NCBI RefSeq assembly: GCF_034424315.1
Contig: NZ_CP139972.1
Span: 3,596,001 to 3,660,000, forward strand
DNA length: 64,000 nt
Source of the DNA: Chitinophaga sancti
GTDB taxonomy: Bacteria; Bacteroidota; Bacteroidia; Chitinophagales; Chitinophagaceae
Direction of reading: 5' to 3'
Shown piece after piece: positions 52,100-62,700 of the stretch. How positions within the stretch are numbered: position 1 is the first letter of the stretch; every line of letters starts with the position of its first letter. The position numbers and the translations under genes are program-made. The notes beneath the pieces were generated by a model. That model searched no databases and was not told the DNA's origin. It saw only the letters and a program-made list of their open reading frames with translations.

Positions 52100-53086
52100 T
52101 TAGAAATACCTTGGACTTGATACGCTATACTTCTTAGAATGGAATAATATACCGATTGAGATTTCGTGAGAACCGCTTTGTGCATTTGCCAGCTCATTAA
52201 TGTTAATATCATATGCATAACCAATCCTGTAAGTGTCATTCAGGTAGTATTCAACGATTGCACTGGCGGCGTTTTTGGGGTCCAGACTGGAAGGCAACGC
52301 CTTTCGCCAAACTGGTAAGGCTGTACGATAAGAACCTCCTATCCAGAATACACGTTCTATGAGCAACATCGCATTCAGGTCTATATTAGTTGGCCCTTTC
52401 AAATCATCCTTCATCATGATAGATGGTTTCAGTTTCACCTGCTCAGAAAGTGACACCATAAAACCTGCGGATACATATAAATGCATGGTCTTACGGATAT
52501 TCTTATAATCATACCCATTCCATTTATAATCAGAAGTGAGATACTGGCTGAAAAGGTTTAATGCTGATACGCTCACAAACACTGCAGGAGCATGGTAATA
52601 AATACCAAAGCGGGCATCCGGTGTAATGGTATTCACGCCTCCGCCGGGGAATACAGCATCTTCTGCATCAAAGTATTGCAGGTTGTTGCCATCCAGGTGA
52701 TATTGTGAGGCGCCTACCCCTAAGCCAAAAGATAGATGTCGTGTCCTGTTCACATTTAAAGGAATACTGTAGGCGTAAGATGCATAAATTGAATAAGCCT
52801 GTTGCGGACCTAACATATCTGCCAGTACCTGCACGCCCAGCCCCATTCCGGCTTTATCTTTATCATTGCGCAAAGGTCCGTCAAATGATACCCCGAAAGT
52901 ACGCGGAGCACCCGGTAGCCCCGTCCATTGCTGCCGGGCAATGGTATTGAGATACCAGGCGCCCTTATAGCCTGCATAGGCAGGGTTTACACTCAGGCCG
53001 TTGAAGATATATTGACTGAACTGCACATTCTGCTGCGCAGATACATGTAATGTTGTTATTAAGAATAAGAATAGTAGTGGACGCAT
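52100..53086 (-). CDS. PorP/SprF-family type IX secretion membrane protein
   Basis: 328 residues; signal peptide ending near 17 (VSAQ). Typical N-terminus QNVQFSQYIFNGLSVNPAYAG, followed by GAPRTFGVSFDGPL and a barrel of beta strands; the end VSSPRYF has an aromatic terminal residue as in outer-membrane barrels. PorP/SprF-type proteins help particular T9SS cargo with type B sorting domains reach the surface. Here it starts 2 nt after such a cargo gene (53089), so it is likely its dedicated partner. Confidence 0.93.
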   Translation of the reverse strand: MRPLLFLFLITTLHVSAQQNVQFSQYIFNGLSVNPAYAGYKGAWYLNTIARQQWTGLPGAPRTFGVSFDGPLRNDKDKAGMGLGVQVLADMLGPQQAYSIYASYAYSIPLNVNRTRHLSFGLGVGASQYHLDGNNLQYFDAEDAVFPGGGVNTITPDARFGIYYHAPAVFVSVSALNLFSQYLTSDYKWNGYDYKNIRKTMHLYVSAGFMVSLSEQVKLKPSIMMKDDLKGPTNIDLNAMLLIERVFWIGGSYRTALPVWRKALPSSLDPKNAASAIVEYYLNDTYRIGYAYDININELANAQSGSHEISIGILFHSKKYSVSSPRYF

Positions 53087-53088
53087 GA

Positions 53089-56000
53089 TCAGTTAATTTT
53101 TAATATTACCCATCCTGAATATTGTTTCACACCTTCGCCTTCATCTACTTCGAGTTTGTAGTAGTATACACCTTCACTCAGACCGGCACCATTCCATTCA
53201 TTGTGATATGCTTTTGACTGGAAGACCATATCGCCCCAGCGATTGAATACGAACAAAGCAGCAGGAGGGTACTTTTCTAATCCTTTGATGACGAAGAAAT
53301 CATTTTTGCCGTCACCGTTTGGACTCATGGCATTCGCAAAAACAAGGAATGATTTACCGGGGGTCGTTGCTGTGATAGTGCCCGGATCACCACTACAACC
53401 GGCTACGGCAGGATCACAACCAGCAGTAGATTTGGTATTAGTGCCATCTGACACGGAAGCGGTGTTGCTGATGAAAGGAATGCTGTCCAGGTTGTCGATT
53501 GTCTTTACGATCATAGAAACGTTCGTAGTGCCGCCTACTGCAATAGAAGCTACATTCCATACCACCTTCCCATCGCTTTCAGTATAGTTGCCGTTTTCAC
53601 CTGCACTAACGAAGGTGGTGTATTGAGGTACAGGGTCTGTGATCACAAGGTTTTCAACAGCAGCATTGCCGGTGTTTCTGATGAAGATCTGGTAGGTCAG
53701 TTCTTCTCCGGGTTTTACCTTTTCGTTCTTACTGGCAGTGGTGGCGACTTTCCAGGTGACCCAGTTTACAAGTTTGTCTACAGAGATGTTGGTAGCAGGG
53801 CCTGGCGGCGGATTTGGAGCCGGGTTACCGGGATCATTTGGATCTGAAGCAGTCGTAGGTTGATTGCCTTTTCCGTTACCATTGTCAACACCAGCAGTAT
53901 TAGTTATAAAAGTAGCACCGGTAAGATCTGTGCTTACTTTGACTGTAAAGGAGCGGGTAACATCGGGAGCGCCAACAGGAATGTTGCTGATGGTCCAGGA
54001 GAGTTTATCATCATTGGGTTGAATCCCTTCATCAGCACTGATAAAATCAGTATAGTGAGGGATGGTGTCGGTAATCTTTACATCCGTGAGGGTGATGCTG
54101 CCAGTATTACGGATATGAATGGTATAGGTGATTTCATCGCCGGTAGTTACGCCTCCCTTGGGACCACTGGGTGTGTAAGCGGCGCTTTTCCAGATGGCAG
54201 AAAGTTTACCATTATCCACAGGCACTTTTGTGGATGGGTCGTTTGGATCCGGGTTGGATTTTGGTTCGTTTGGATTGTTTGGATCTGGTGGTGTGGTAGG
54301 ATGATTGCCGGTACCATTGCCGTTGTCTACATCGGCAGTATTGGTGATGAATCCCGCACCTGTAAGGTCTTGCGCCACCTTCACTTTGAAGCTGCGGGTC
54401 ACATCAGCAGCGCCGACAGGAATGGTAGCAATCGTCCAGGTCAATTTATTGTTTACTGGTGAGATCCCTTCATCAGCGCTTCCAAAAACCGTATAGTCGG
54501 GTACGATATCCGTGATGATGACATTGTTCAATGTAACATTTCCTGTATTTCTTACATGAATGGTATAGGTGATTTCATCGTTTGTTTTTACCATTCCGCT
54601 GGCACCCGTGCCGGTGTAGGAAGCGCTTTTCCAGTTGAGGGAAGCAGGCTTATTGTCCACAGGAATATTGGTAGACGGATCGTTGGGATCCGGGTTAGGA
54701 TGTGGTTGGTTGTGGTCTGTAGGATCAGGTGGAGTGGTGGGATGTTCACCAGTGCCATCCTTATTATCTACAGCAGCGGTATTGGTAATGCTGGTAGCAC
54801 CGGTGAGGTCACTCACAACCCGCACTATAAAACTTCTGATCACATCAGGAGCGCCGACAGGGATGCTGGGGATGGTCCATGTCAGTTTGCCGCTGACTGG
54901 TTTGATCCCTTCATCGGCATCTACGAATGTTGTGTATGCGGGAATCATATCGGACACGATCACATTGGTGAGTGAAACGTGACCTGTATTGCGGATGTGG
55001 ATCAGGTAGGTAATTTCATCTCCGGGTTTTGCGGTGTCGGCAAATTCAGTGCTTTTCCAGCTGCTGGATTTCGGACCGCCATCATCAACGGGAACATTGG
55101 TAGAGGGATCGTTTGGATCCGGGTTGGGATGTGGTTCGTTGGGGTTATTGGGATCCGGTGGCGTGGTGGGATGATCACCGGTGCCATCGCCGTTATCCAC
55201 ATTGCCCGTGTTGGTGATATTGGTAACGCCGGTGAGGTCGTTGGCAACTGTGACGGAGAAATTCTTTGTGATAGTGGTGCCGACGGCGATCGTTGGAATG
55301 GTCCAGCTAAGTTTGCCGCTGGCATCCGGTACGAGGTTATCATCGGCAGATTTGAATATAGTATGAGCGGGAATGATGTCGGAGATCTTTGCATTGTTAA
55401 TAACTACATTACCTGTATTGCGCAGGTGAATGGTGTAGTCGATTTGCTGACCTGCGGTTACTTTGGAGCCGGTATAGCTGGCAGATTTCCATTGTTTGGA
55501 AGAGAGGATGTCATCATCGGCGATGTTGACAGTGCCTACGCTGGTACCTGTGGTAAGCGTGGGTACGCCGGCGCCGACGGAGAAACCGGTGATGGTAAGG
55601 GTGACGGTTTCATTGCCTTCGATCAGGTTATCGTCTTTGACGGTAACGGGAATTTGCACGGTGCTGGTACCAGCGGCAATGGTTTTGGTCAGGGTGATGG
55701 TCGTGTAATCTGTGCCGTTAGTAGCTGTACCGGTGATGGTATATCTTACGAGGACGAAGCCGGTGGTATAGATGCCGTTGGGCCAGCCGATGGTGAAATT
55801 GCCATCATTGCCGGTGCCGCCGGGTTCTTTGCCATTGGAGGTAGAGAGAATGCCGATAGGGGTGTTTACATCATCGTCTTCGATGTTGACAATGGCTGAA
55901 ATATTGGCGGGGTCGGGAGAAAAGGTCATGGTGCCGGAGCTGGAGAGGCTGACGGTTTGTAAGGTCAGCTGAACGGTTTCGGTAGATTCGATGATATTAT

Positions 56001-56730
56001 CGTCGTTGACGTTGACGGGTAAGAGGATGCTGTTTGTATTAGCGGGCAGGATGATTTCTCCTGTCATATTAGCGTTGTTGTAATCGAAGGTGGTGCCGGT
56101 GCCTCCGGTGGCGGAGCTGGCGCCATCGACGGTGTATTTAACATGGATGTCTTCATGATAGGTAAGGGTGCCTGGAAGGCTAACCTGGAATTGGCCGGGG
56201 CTGGCGTTGCCATTGCCAAGTTCTTTGCCGTCGGTTGTTTTGGTGAGTTTGAGGCGGTTGTCGTTGTCGATTAGTTTAGCCGTAAGGGTTCTTTGGGTGC
56301 CGAGGTAGGTGGTGCCGCTGCCATCGGTGGCGGTGAGGAGGCCGATTTCGATGCTTTCATCACCTTCTATAAGGAGGTCGTCGATGACGTTGATGCTGAG
56401 TTGCACTTCGGTATCGCCTGCTTTCAGGACGATGGTTCCTGGTATGGTAGTGTAGTCTACGCCGTTATCTGCGGGGTCGGTAACGGTGGCGTTGACGGAG
56501 TAGGTGATGGTAATATCGCTGGGGGCGGTGCTGCCGTTGAGGAGGTGGAAGGAGATGATGCCGTTAGGGCCACCTTCTTCGGCGCGGACGAGTTCGTCCA
56601 TGGCGATGACGTCGGCACGTTGGGCTTTTTCTGCTTTTGCCAGTCCATTCATGGGGATAACATCTGTGCTTGGCGCGGGTCTGCCACTGAAGAAGCAGCC
56701 GAAAATTAACAGGAGTATGCTACGTTTCAT
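53089..56730 (-). CDS. T9SS cargo protein: 3 Calx-beta domains, 5 DUF11 repeats, type B sorting domain
   Basis: 1,213 residues; signal peptide 1-18. Three Calx-beta units (about 40-405; each ends in DND or DDD), then five DUF11 units (about 410-1110), each starting W-K and containing ITYTIHIRNTG or close variants and a TDxxPxYTxF strand. Between them are Asp/Pro/Asn-rich linkers (PDPNNPNEP, PNPDPNDPST). The C-terminus is a gliding-motility type (CHU_C) domain: ANAMSPNGDGKNDFFVIKG and FNRWGDMVFQS, ending SGWVILKIN. It should be secreted by T9SS and displayed as an extended rod, probably with calcium-binding Calx-beta parts. Next to its PorP partner and to the giant adhesin. Confidence 0.92.
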   Translation of the reverse strand: MKRSILLLIFGCFFSGRPAPSTDVIPMNGLAKAEKAQRADVIAMDELVRAEEGGPNGIISFHLLNGSTAPSDITITYSVNATVTDPADNGVDYTTIPGTIVLKAGDTEVQLSINVIDDLLIEGDESIEIGLLTATDGSGTTYLGTQRTLTAKLIDNDNRLKLTKTTDGKELGNGNASPGQFQVSLPGTLTYHEDIHVKYTVDGASSATGGTGTTFDYNNANMTGEIILPANTNSILLPVNVNDDNIIESTETVQLTLQTVSLSSSGTMTFSPDPANISAIVNIEDDDVNTPIGILSTSNGKEPGGTGNDGNFTIGWPNGIYTTGFVLVRYTITGTATNGTDYTTITLTKTIAAGTSTVQIPVTVKDDNLIEGNETVTLTITGFSVGAGVPTLTTGTSVGTVNIADDDILSSKQWKSASYTGSKVTAGQQIDYTIHLRNTGNVVINNAKISDIIPAHTIFKSADDNLVPDASGKLSWTIPTIAVGTTITKNFSVTVANDLTGVTNITNTGNVDNGDGTGDHPTTPPDPNNPNEPHPNPDPNDPSTNVPVDDGGPKSSSWKSTEFADTAKPGDEITYLIHIRNTGHVSLTNVIVSDMIPAYTTFVDADEGIKPVSGKLTWTIPSIPVGAPDVIRSFIVRVVSDLTGATSITNTAAVDNKDGTGEHPTTPPDPTDHNQPHPNPDPNDPSTNIPVDNKPASLNWKSASYTGTGASGMVKTNDEITYTIHVRNTGNVTLNNVIITDIVPDYTVFGSADEGISPVNNKLTWTIATIPVGAADVTRSFKVKVAQDLTGAGFITNTADVDNGNGTGNHPTTPPDPNNPNEPKSNPDPNDPSTKVPVDNGKLSAIWKSAAYTPSGPKGGVTTGDEITYTIHIRNTGSITLTDVKITDTIPHYTDFISADEGIQPNDDKLSWTISNIPVGAPDVTRSFTVKVSTDLTGATFITNTAGVDNGNGKGNQPTTASDPNDPGNPAPNPPPGPATNISVDKLVNWVTWKVATTASKNEKVKPGEELTYQIFIRNTGNAAVENLVITDPVPQYTTFVSAGENGNYTESDGKVVWNVASIAVGGTTNVSMIVKTIDNLDSIPFISNTASVSDGTNTKSTAGCDPAVAGCSGDPGTITATTPGKSFLVFANAMSPNGDGKNDFFVIKGLEKYPPAALFVFNRWGDMVFQSKAYHNEWNGAGLSEGVYYYKLEVDEGEGVKQYSGWVILKIN

Positions 56731-56753
56731 CGTAAAGGATTTTGGTGGAATAA

Positions 56754-56779
56754 AGCACCCTGCATTGCTGCAGGGTGCT
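56754..56779 (-). terminator. Hairpin between giant adhesin and DUF11 gene (partial terminator)
   Basis: AGCACCCTGCA pairs with TGCAGGGTGCT around a 4-nt loop, 6 nt past the adhesin stop and 23 nt before the next start. Only a weak T run follows, so it may reduce rather than end transcription and so set the ratio of the two proteins. Confidence 0.55.
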
Positions 56780-56785
56780 GTGATT

Positions 56786-59700
56786 TTATCTAACCAGTAT
56801 CAGTTTCTTCGTATATACTTTACCATTGCTCCGGATCACACAGTAGTGGAGGCCGGCGGGTAGACCGGCGGATCTGAAGACTACTTTGTATGTCTGTCCG
56901 GCTTTGGTATTTTCATTAAAGAGGGTGCTTTCCCTGTTACCGGCCAGGTTACTGTAGATTTCTACAGATACATTACCGTTTGCAGGTGATTTGAAAGTCA
57001 CGGAAAGCTGATCGCTAAATGGATTAGGATAGGCATTAAATTCCAGTGATGCTGATTTTAATGTGGTCAGCGAAGCTGTATTTAAAGTATAGGTGGCGGT
57101 GTTTTGACAGCCATTTGTTTTGTCGGTTACCAGCAGGGTAAAGAGGCCACTGATATTGGCATTTCCTGATTGGTAGAGGACAGTGGCAGTTTGGGCGCCG
57201 TCAACAATAAACCAGCTGTTATCAGAGGAGCTTAGTGACCATTGATAATTGGCATTGGTAACGCTCTGGGCACTCAGCAGGTCTACGGACAGTGGATCTG
57301 GAGAGTTGCCTGGAGGCATAATTACAGCTACCGGAGGAGTTGTATTTTTTACAACCGGTGTATTTGTAGTAGCGACACATCCATTATTAGGATTGGTTAC
57401 TGACAGGGTATAGGTACCGGGTACAGTTACTACAGCAGATGCACCTGAAGCTGTGAAATTATTAGGTCCAGTCCATTTGAAAGTGGACCCGTTTGTGGAT
57501 GATGTACCATTAATAATAACATCTGTTTTAAGGCAGGTCAACGGACCATCATTGCTCGCCTGGACATTGGCGGCTGGTGTGATGTTTTGGCTGACAGGTG
57601 TATTTGTGGTGGCAGTACATCCGTTCTGGGTATTTGTAACTACCAGGGAATAGGTACCTGGCACCGTAACATTTGCGGCGGCGGTATTCGCAGTATATCC
57701 GTTCGGACCGCTCCACGTATAAGTGACAGCGGCTGAAGTGGAGGAACCTGTAATCTGCACTGTTGCTTTCGTACAGGTCAGTGGGCCATTATTTGTAGCC
57801 TGGACATTGGCAGCTGGTGTGATGTTCTGATTGACAGTGATGCTGTCAGAAGTGGTACAACCGTTCGTGCCTTTCGCTGTCACATAGTATTTACCAGGAG
57901 TAGTTACGGCGATCGGGTTTACACCTGCATTATAGCCAGTCCATGTGATCGTACCGTTTGATGTGGCGGTGAGATTGATGGAAGTGGTTGCGCAGGTTAA
58001 TGTTCCCGGTGTTGTTATAGACAGTGTTGGTTTAGTAATATCCTGAGTGACGGTTACGCTGTCAGATGTAGTACAACCATTTGTGCCTTTCGCTGTCACA
58101 TAGTATTTACCAGCAGCAGTTACTGCGATTGGATTCACGCCTGCATTATAACCAGTCCATGTAATCGTACCGTTTGAAGTGGCGGTGAGATTGATGGAAG
58201 TGGTAGCGCAGGTTAATGTTCCCGGTGCTGTTACTGACAGTGTTGGTTTAGTAATATCCTGAGTGACGGTTATGCTGTCGGATGTAGTACAACCATTTGT
58301 GCCTTTCGCTGTCACATAGTATTTACCAGGAGTGGTTATAGCGATTGGGTTTACACCTGCATTATAACCTGTCCATGTGATCGTACCGTTTGAAGTGGCG
58401 GTGAGATTGATGGAAGTGGTTGCGCAGGTTAATGTTCCCGGTGCTGTTACTGATAGTGTTGGCTTGGTAACATCCTGAGTGACGGTTACACTGTCAGAAG
58501 TAGTACAACCATTTGTGCCTTTCGTTGTCACATAGTATTTACCAGGAGTGGTTATAGCGATTGGGTTTACACCTGCATTATAACCAGTCCATGTGATCGT
58601 ACCGTTTGAAGTGGCGGTGAGATTAATGGAAGTGGTTGCGCAGGTTAATGTTCCCGGTGCTGTTACTGACAGTGTTGGTTTAGTAATATCCTGAGTGATG
58701 GTTATGCTGTCAGATGTAGTACAACCATTGGTACCCTTAGCTGTAACATAATATTTACCAGGAGTAATTACTGCGATTGGGTTTACACCTGCATTATAAC
58801 CTGTCCATGTGATCGTACCATTTGAAGTAGCAGTAAGATTAATGGAAGTGGTTGCGCAGGTTAATGTTCCCGGTGCTGTTATAGACAGTGTTGGTTTAGT
58901 AATATCCTGAGTGACGGTTACGCTGTCAGATGTAGTACAACCATTGGTGCCTTTCGTTGTCACATAGTATTTACCAGGAGTAGTTACTGCGATTGGGTTT
59001 ACACCTGCATTATAACCTGTCCATGTGATCGCACCATTTGAAGTGGCGGTGAGATTGATGGAAGTGGTTGCGCAGGTTAATGTTCCCGGTGCTGTTATAG
59101 ACAATGTTGATTTTGTTACATCCTGAGTGACGGTTATGCTGTCAGAAGTAGTACAACCATTCGTGCCTTTCGCCGTCACATAGTATTTACCAGGAGTAGT
59201 TACTGCGATTGGATTCACCCCTGCATTATAACCAGTCCATGTGATCGTACCATTTGAAGTGGCGGTGAGATTAATGGAAGTGGTTGCGCAGGTTAATACT
59301 GATGGTGTTGTCACTGCCAACGTCGGCTTAGTTACATCTTGTGTGACTGTTACACTATCAGAAGTAGTACAACCATTCGTGCCTTTCGCTGTCACATAGT
59401 ATTTACCAGGAGTAGTTACTGCGATTGGATTCACGCCTGCATTATAGCCTGTCCATGTAATCGTACCGTTTGATGTAGCAGCAAGATTGATGGAAGTGGT
59501 TGAGCAGGTTAATGTTCCCGGTGCTGTTATAGACAGTGTTGATTTTGTTACATCCTGAGTGACGGTTATGCTGTCAGATGTAGTACAACCATTCGTGCCT
59601 TTCGCTGTCACATAGTATTTACCAGGAGTAGTTACTGCGATTGAATTCGCCCCTGCATTATAACCAGTCCATGTAATCGTACCATTTGAAGTAGCAGTAA

Positions 59701-62700
59701 GATTGATGGAAGTGGTAGCGCAGGTTAATGTTCCCGGTGCTGTTATAGACAATGTTGGTTTAGTAATATCCTGAGTGACGGTTACGCTGTCAGATGTAGT
59801 ACAACCATTGGTGCCTTTCGTTGTCACATAGTATTTACCAGGAGTAGTTACTGCGATTGGGTTTACACCTGCATTATAGCCAGTCCATGTGATCGTACCG
59901 TTTGAAGTGGCGGTGAGATTAATGGAAGTGGTTGCGCAGGTTAATGTTCCCGGTGCTGTTACTGACAGTGTTGGTTTAGTAATATCCTGAGTGATGGTTA
60001 TGCTGTCAGATGTAGTACAACCATTGGTACCCTTAGCTGTAACATAATATTTACCAGGAGTAATTACTGCGATTGGGTTTACACCTGCATTATAACCTGT
60101 CCATGTGATCGTACCATTTGAAGTAGCAGTAAGATTAATGGAAGTGGTTGCGCAGGTTAATGTTCCCGGTGCTGTTATAGACAGTGTTGGTTTAGTAATA
60201 TCCTGAGTGACGGTTACGCTGTCAGATGTAGTACAACCATTGGTGCCTTTCGTTGTCACATAGTATTTACCAGGAGTAGTTACTGCGATTGGGTTTACAC
60301 CTGCATTATAACCTGTCCATGTGATCGCACCATTTGAAGTGGCGGTGAGATTGATGGAAGTGGTTGCGCAGGTTAATGTTCCCGGTGCTGTTATAGACAA
60401 TGTTGATTTTGTTACATCCTGAGTGACGGTTATGCTGTCAGAAGTAGTACAACCATTCGTGCCTTTCGCCGTCACATAGTATTTACCAGGAGTAGTTACT
60501 GCGATTGGATTCACCCCTGCATTATAACCAGTCCATGTGATCGTACCATTTGAAGTGGCGGTGAGATTAATGGAAGTGGTTGCGCAGGTTAATACTGATG
60601 GTGTTGTCACTGCCAACGTCGGCTTAGTTACATCTTGTGTGACTGTTACACTATCAGAAGTAGTACAACCATTCGTGCCTTTCGCTGTCACATAGTATTT
60701 ACCAGGAGTAGTTACTGCGATTGGATTCACGCCTGCATTATAGCCTGTCCATGTAATCGTACCGTTTGATGTAGCAGCAAGATTGATGGAAGTGGTTGAG
60801 CAGGTTAATGTTCCCGGTGCTGTTATAGACAGTGTTGATTTTGTTACATCCTGAGTGACGGTTATGCTGTCAGATGTAGTACAACCATTCGTGCCTTTCG
60901 CTGTCACATAGTATTTACCAGGAGTAGTTACTGCGATTGGATTCGCCCCTGCATTATAACCAGTCCATGTAATCGTACCGTTTGAAGTAGCGGTGAGATT
61001 GATGGAAGTGGTAGCGCAGGTTAATACTGATGGTGCTGTCACTGCCAACGTCGGCTTAGTTACATTCTGTGTTACTGTTACGCTGTCAGATGTAGTACAA
61101 CCATTGGTTCCTTTCGCTGTCACATAGTATTTACCAGGCGTAGTTACTGCGATTGGATTCGCCCCTGCGTTATAACCAGTCCATGTGATCGTACCGTTTG
61201 AAGTGGCGGTGAGATTGATGGAAGTGGTAGCGCAGGTTAATACTGATGGTACTGCTATTGACAAAGTCGGCTTAGTAACATCTTGTGTGACTGTTACACT
61301 ATCTGATGTAGTACAACCATTCGTGCCTTTCGCTGTCACATAGTATTTACCAGGAGTATTTGCTGCGATTGGGTTTACACCTGCATTATAACCTGTCCAT
61401 GTGATCGTACCGTTTGAAGTGGCGGTAAGATTAATGGAAGTGGTAGCGCAGGTTAATACTGATGGTGCTGTTACTGACAAGGTTGGCTTGGTAACATCCT
61501 GTATTACTGTTACACTATCTGTTGCGGTACAACCATTCGTGCCCTTAGCTGTCACATAGTATTTACCAGCAGCAGTTACTGCGATTGGATTCACCCCTGC
61601 ATTATAACCAGTCCATGTAATCGTACCATTGGAAGTAGCGGTGAGATTGATGGAAGTAGTAGCGCAGGTTAATACTGATGGTGCTGTTACTGAAAGTGTT
61701 GGCTTAGTTACATCCTGAGTAACTGTTACGCTGTCAGATGTAGTACAACCATTCGTTCCCTTAGCTGTCACATAGTATTTACCAGCAGCTGTTGCTGCGA
61801 TTGGGTTTACACCTGCATTATAACCTGTCCATGTGATCGTACCGTTTGAAGTGGCGGTAAGATTAATGGAAGTGGTAGCGCAGGTTAATACTGATGGTGC
61901 TGTTACTGACAATGTTGGCTTGGTAACATCCTGTATTACTGTTACACTATCTATTGCGGTACAACCATTCGTGCCCTTAGCTGTCACATAGTATTTACCA
62001 GCAGCAGTTACTGCGATTGGATTCACCCCTGCATTATAACCAGTCCATGTAATCGTACCGTTTGAAGTGGCGGTAAGATTAATGGAAGTGGTAGCGCAGG
62101 TTAATACTGATGGCGCTGTTACTGACAATGTTGGCTTGGTAACATCCTGTATTACTGTTACACTATCTGTTGCGGTACAACCATTCGTGCCCTTAGCTGT
62201 CACATAGTATTTACCAGCAGCAGTTACTGCGATTGGATTCACGCCTGCATTATAACCAGTCCATGTAATCGTACCGTTGGAAGTAGCGGTGAGATTGATG
62301 AAAGTAGTAGCGCAGGTTAATACTGATGGTGCTGTTACTGATAGTGTTGGCTTAGTTACATCCTGAGTAACTGTTACGCTGTCAGATGTAGTACAACCAT
62401 TCGTGCCTTTCGCTGTCACATAGTATTTACCAGCAGCAGTTACTGCGATTGGGTTTACACCTGCATTATAACCAGTCCATGTGATCGTACCGTTGGAAGT
62501 GGCGGTGAGATTAATGGAAGTGGTTGCGCAGGTTAATACTGAAGGAGCTGTTACTGAAAGTGTTGGTTTGGTAACATCCTGTATTACTGTTACACTATCA
62601 GATGTAGTACAACCAGTAGTGCTCTTTGCAGTAACATAATATTTACCAGGAGTGTTTACAGTGACTGGGTTCACTCCTGCATTATAACCAGTCCATGTGA

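Noticed and set aside
53243..56709. Long plus-strand frames (up to about 306 codons) opposite the Calx-beta/DUF11 gene
   Set aside because: Antisense to a gene with clear domains and a sorting signal; their composition (Gly, Ile, Val rich) follows from the repeats on the other strand.
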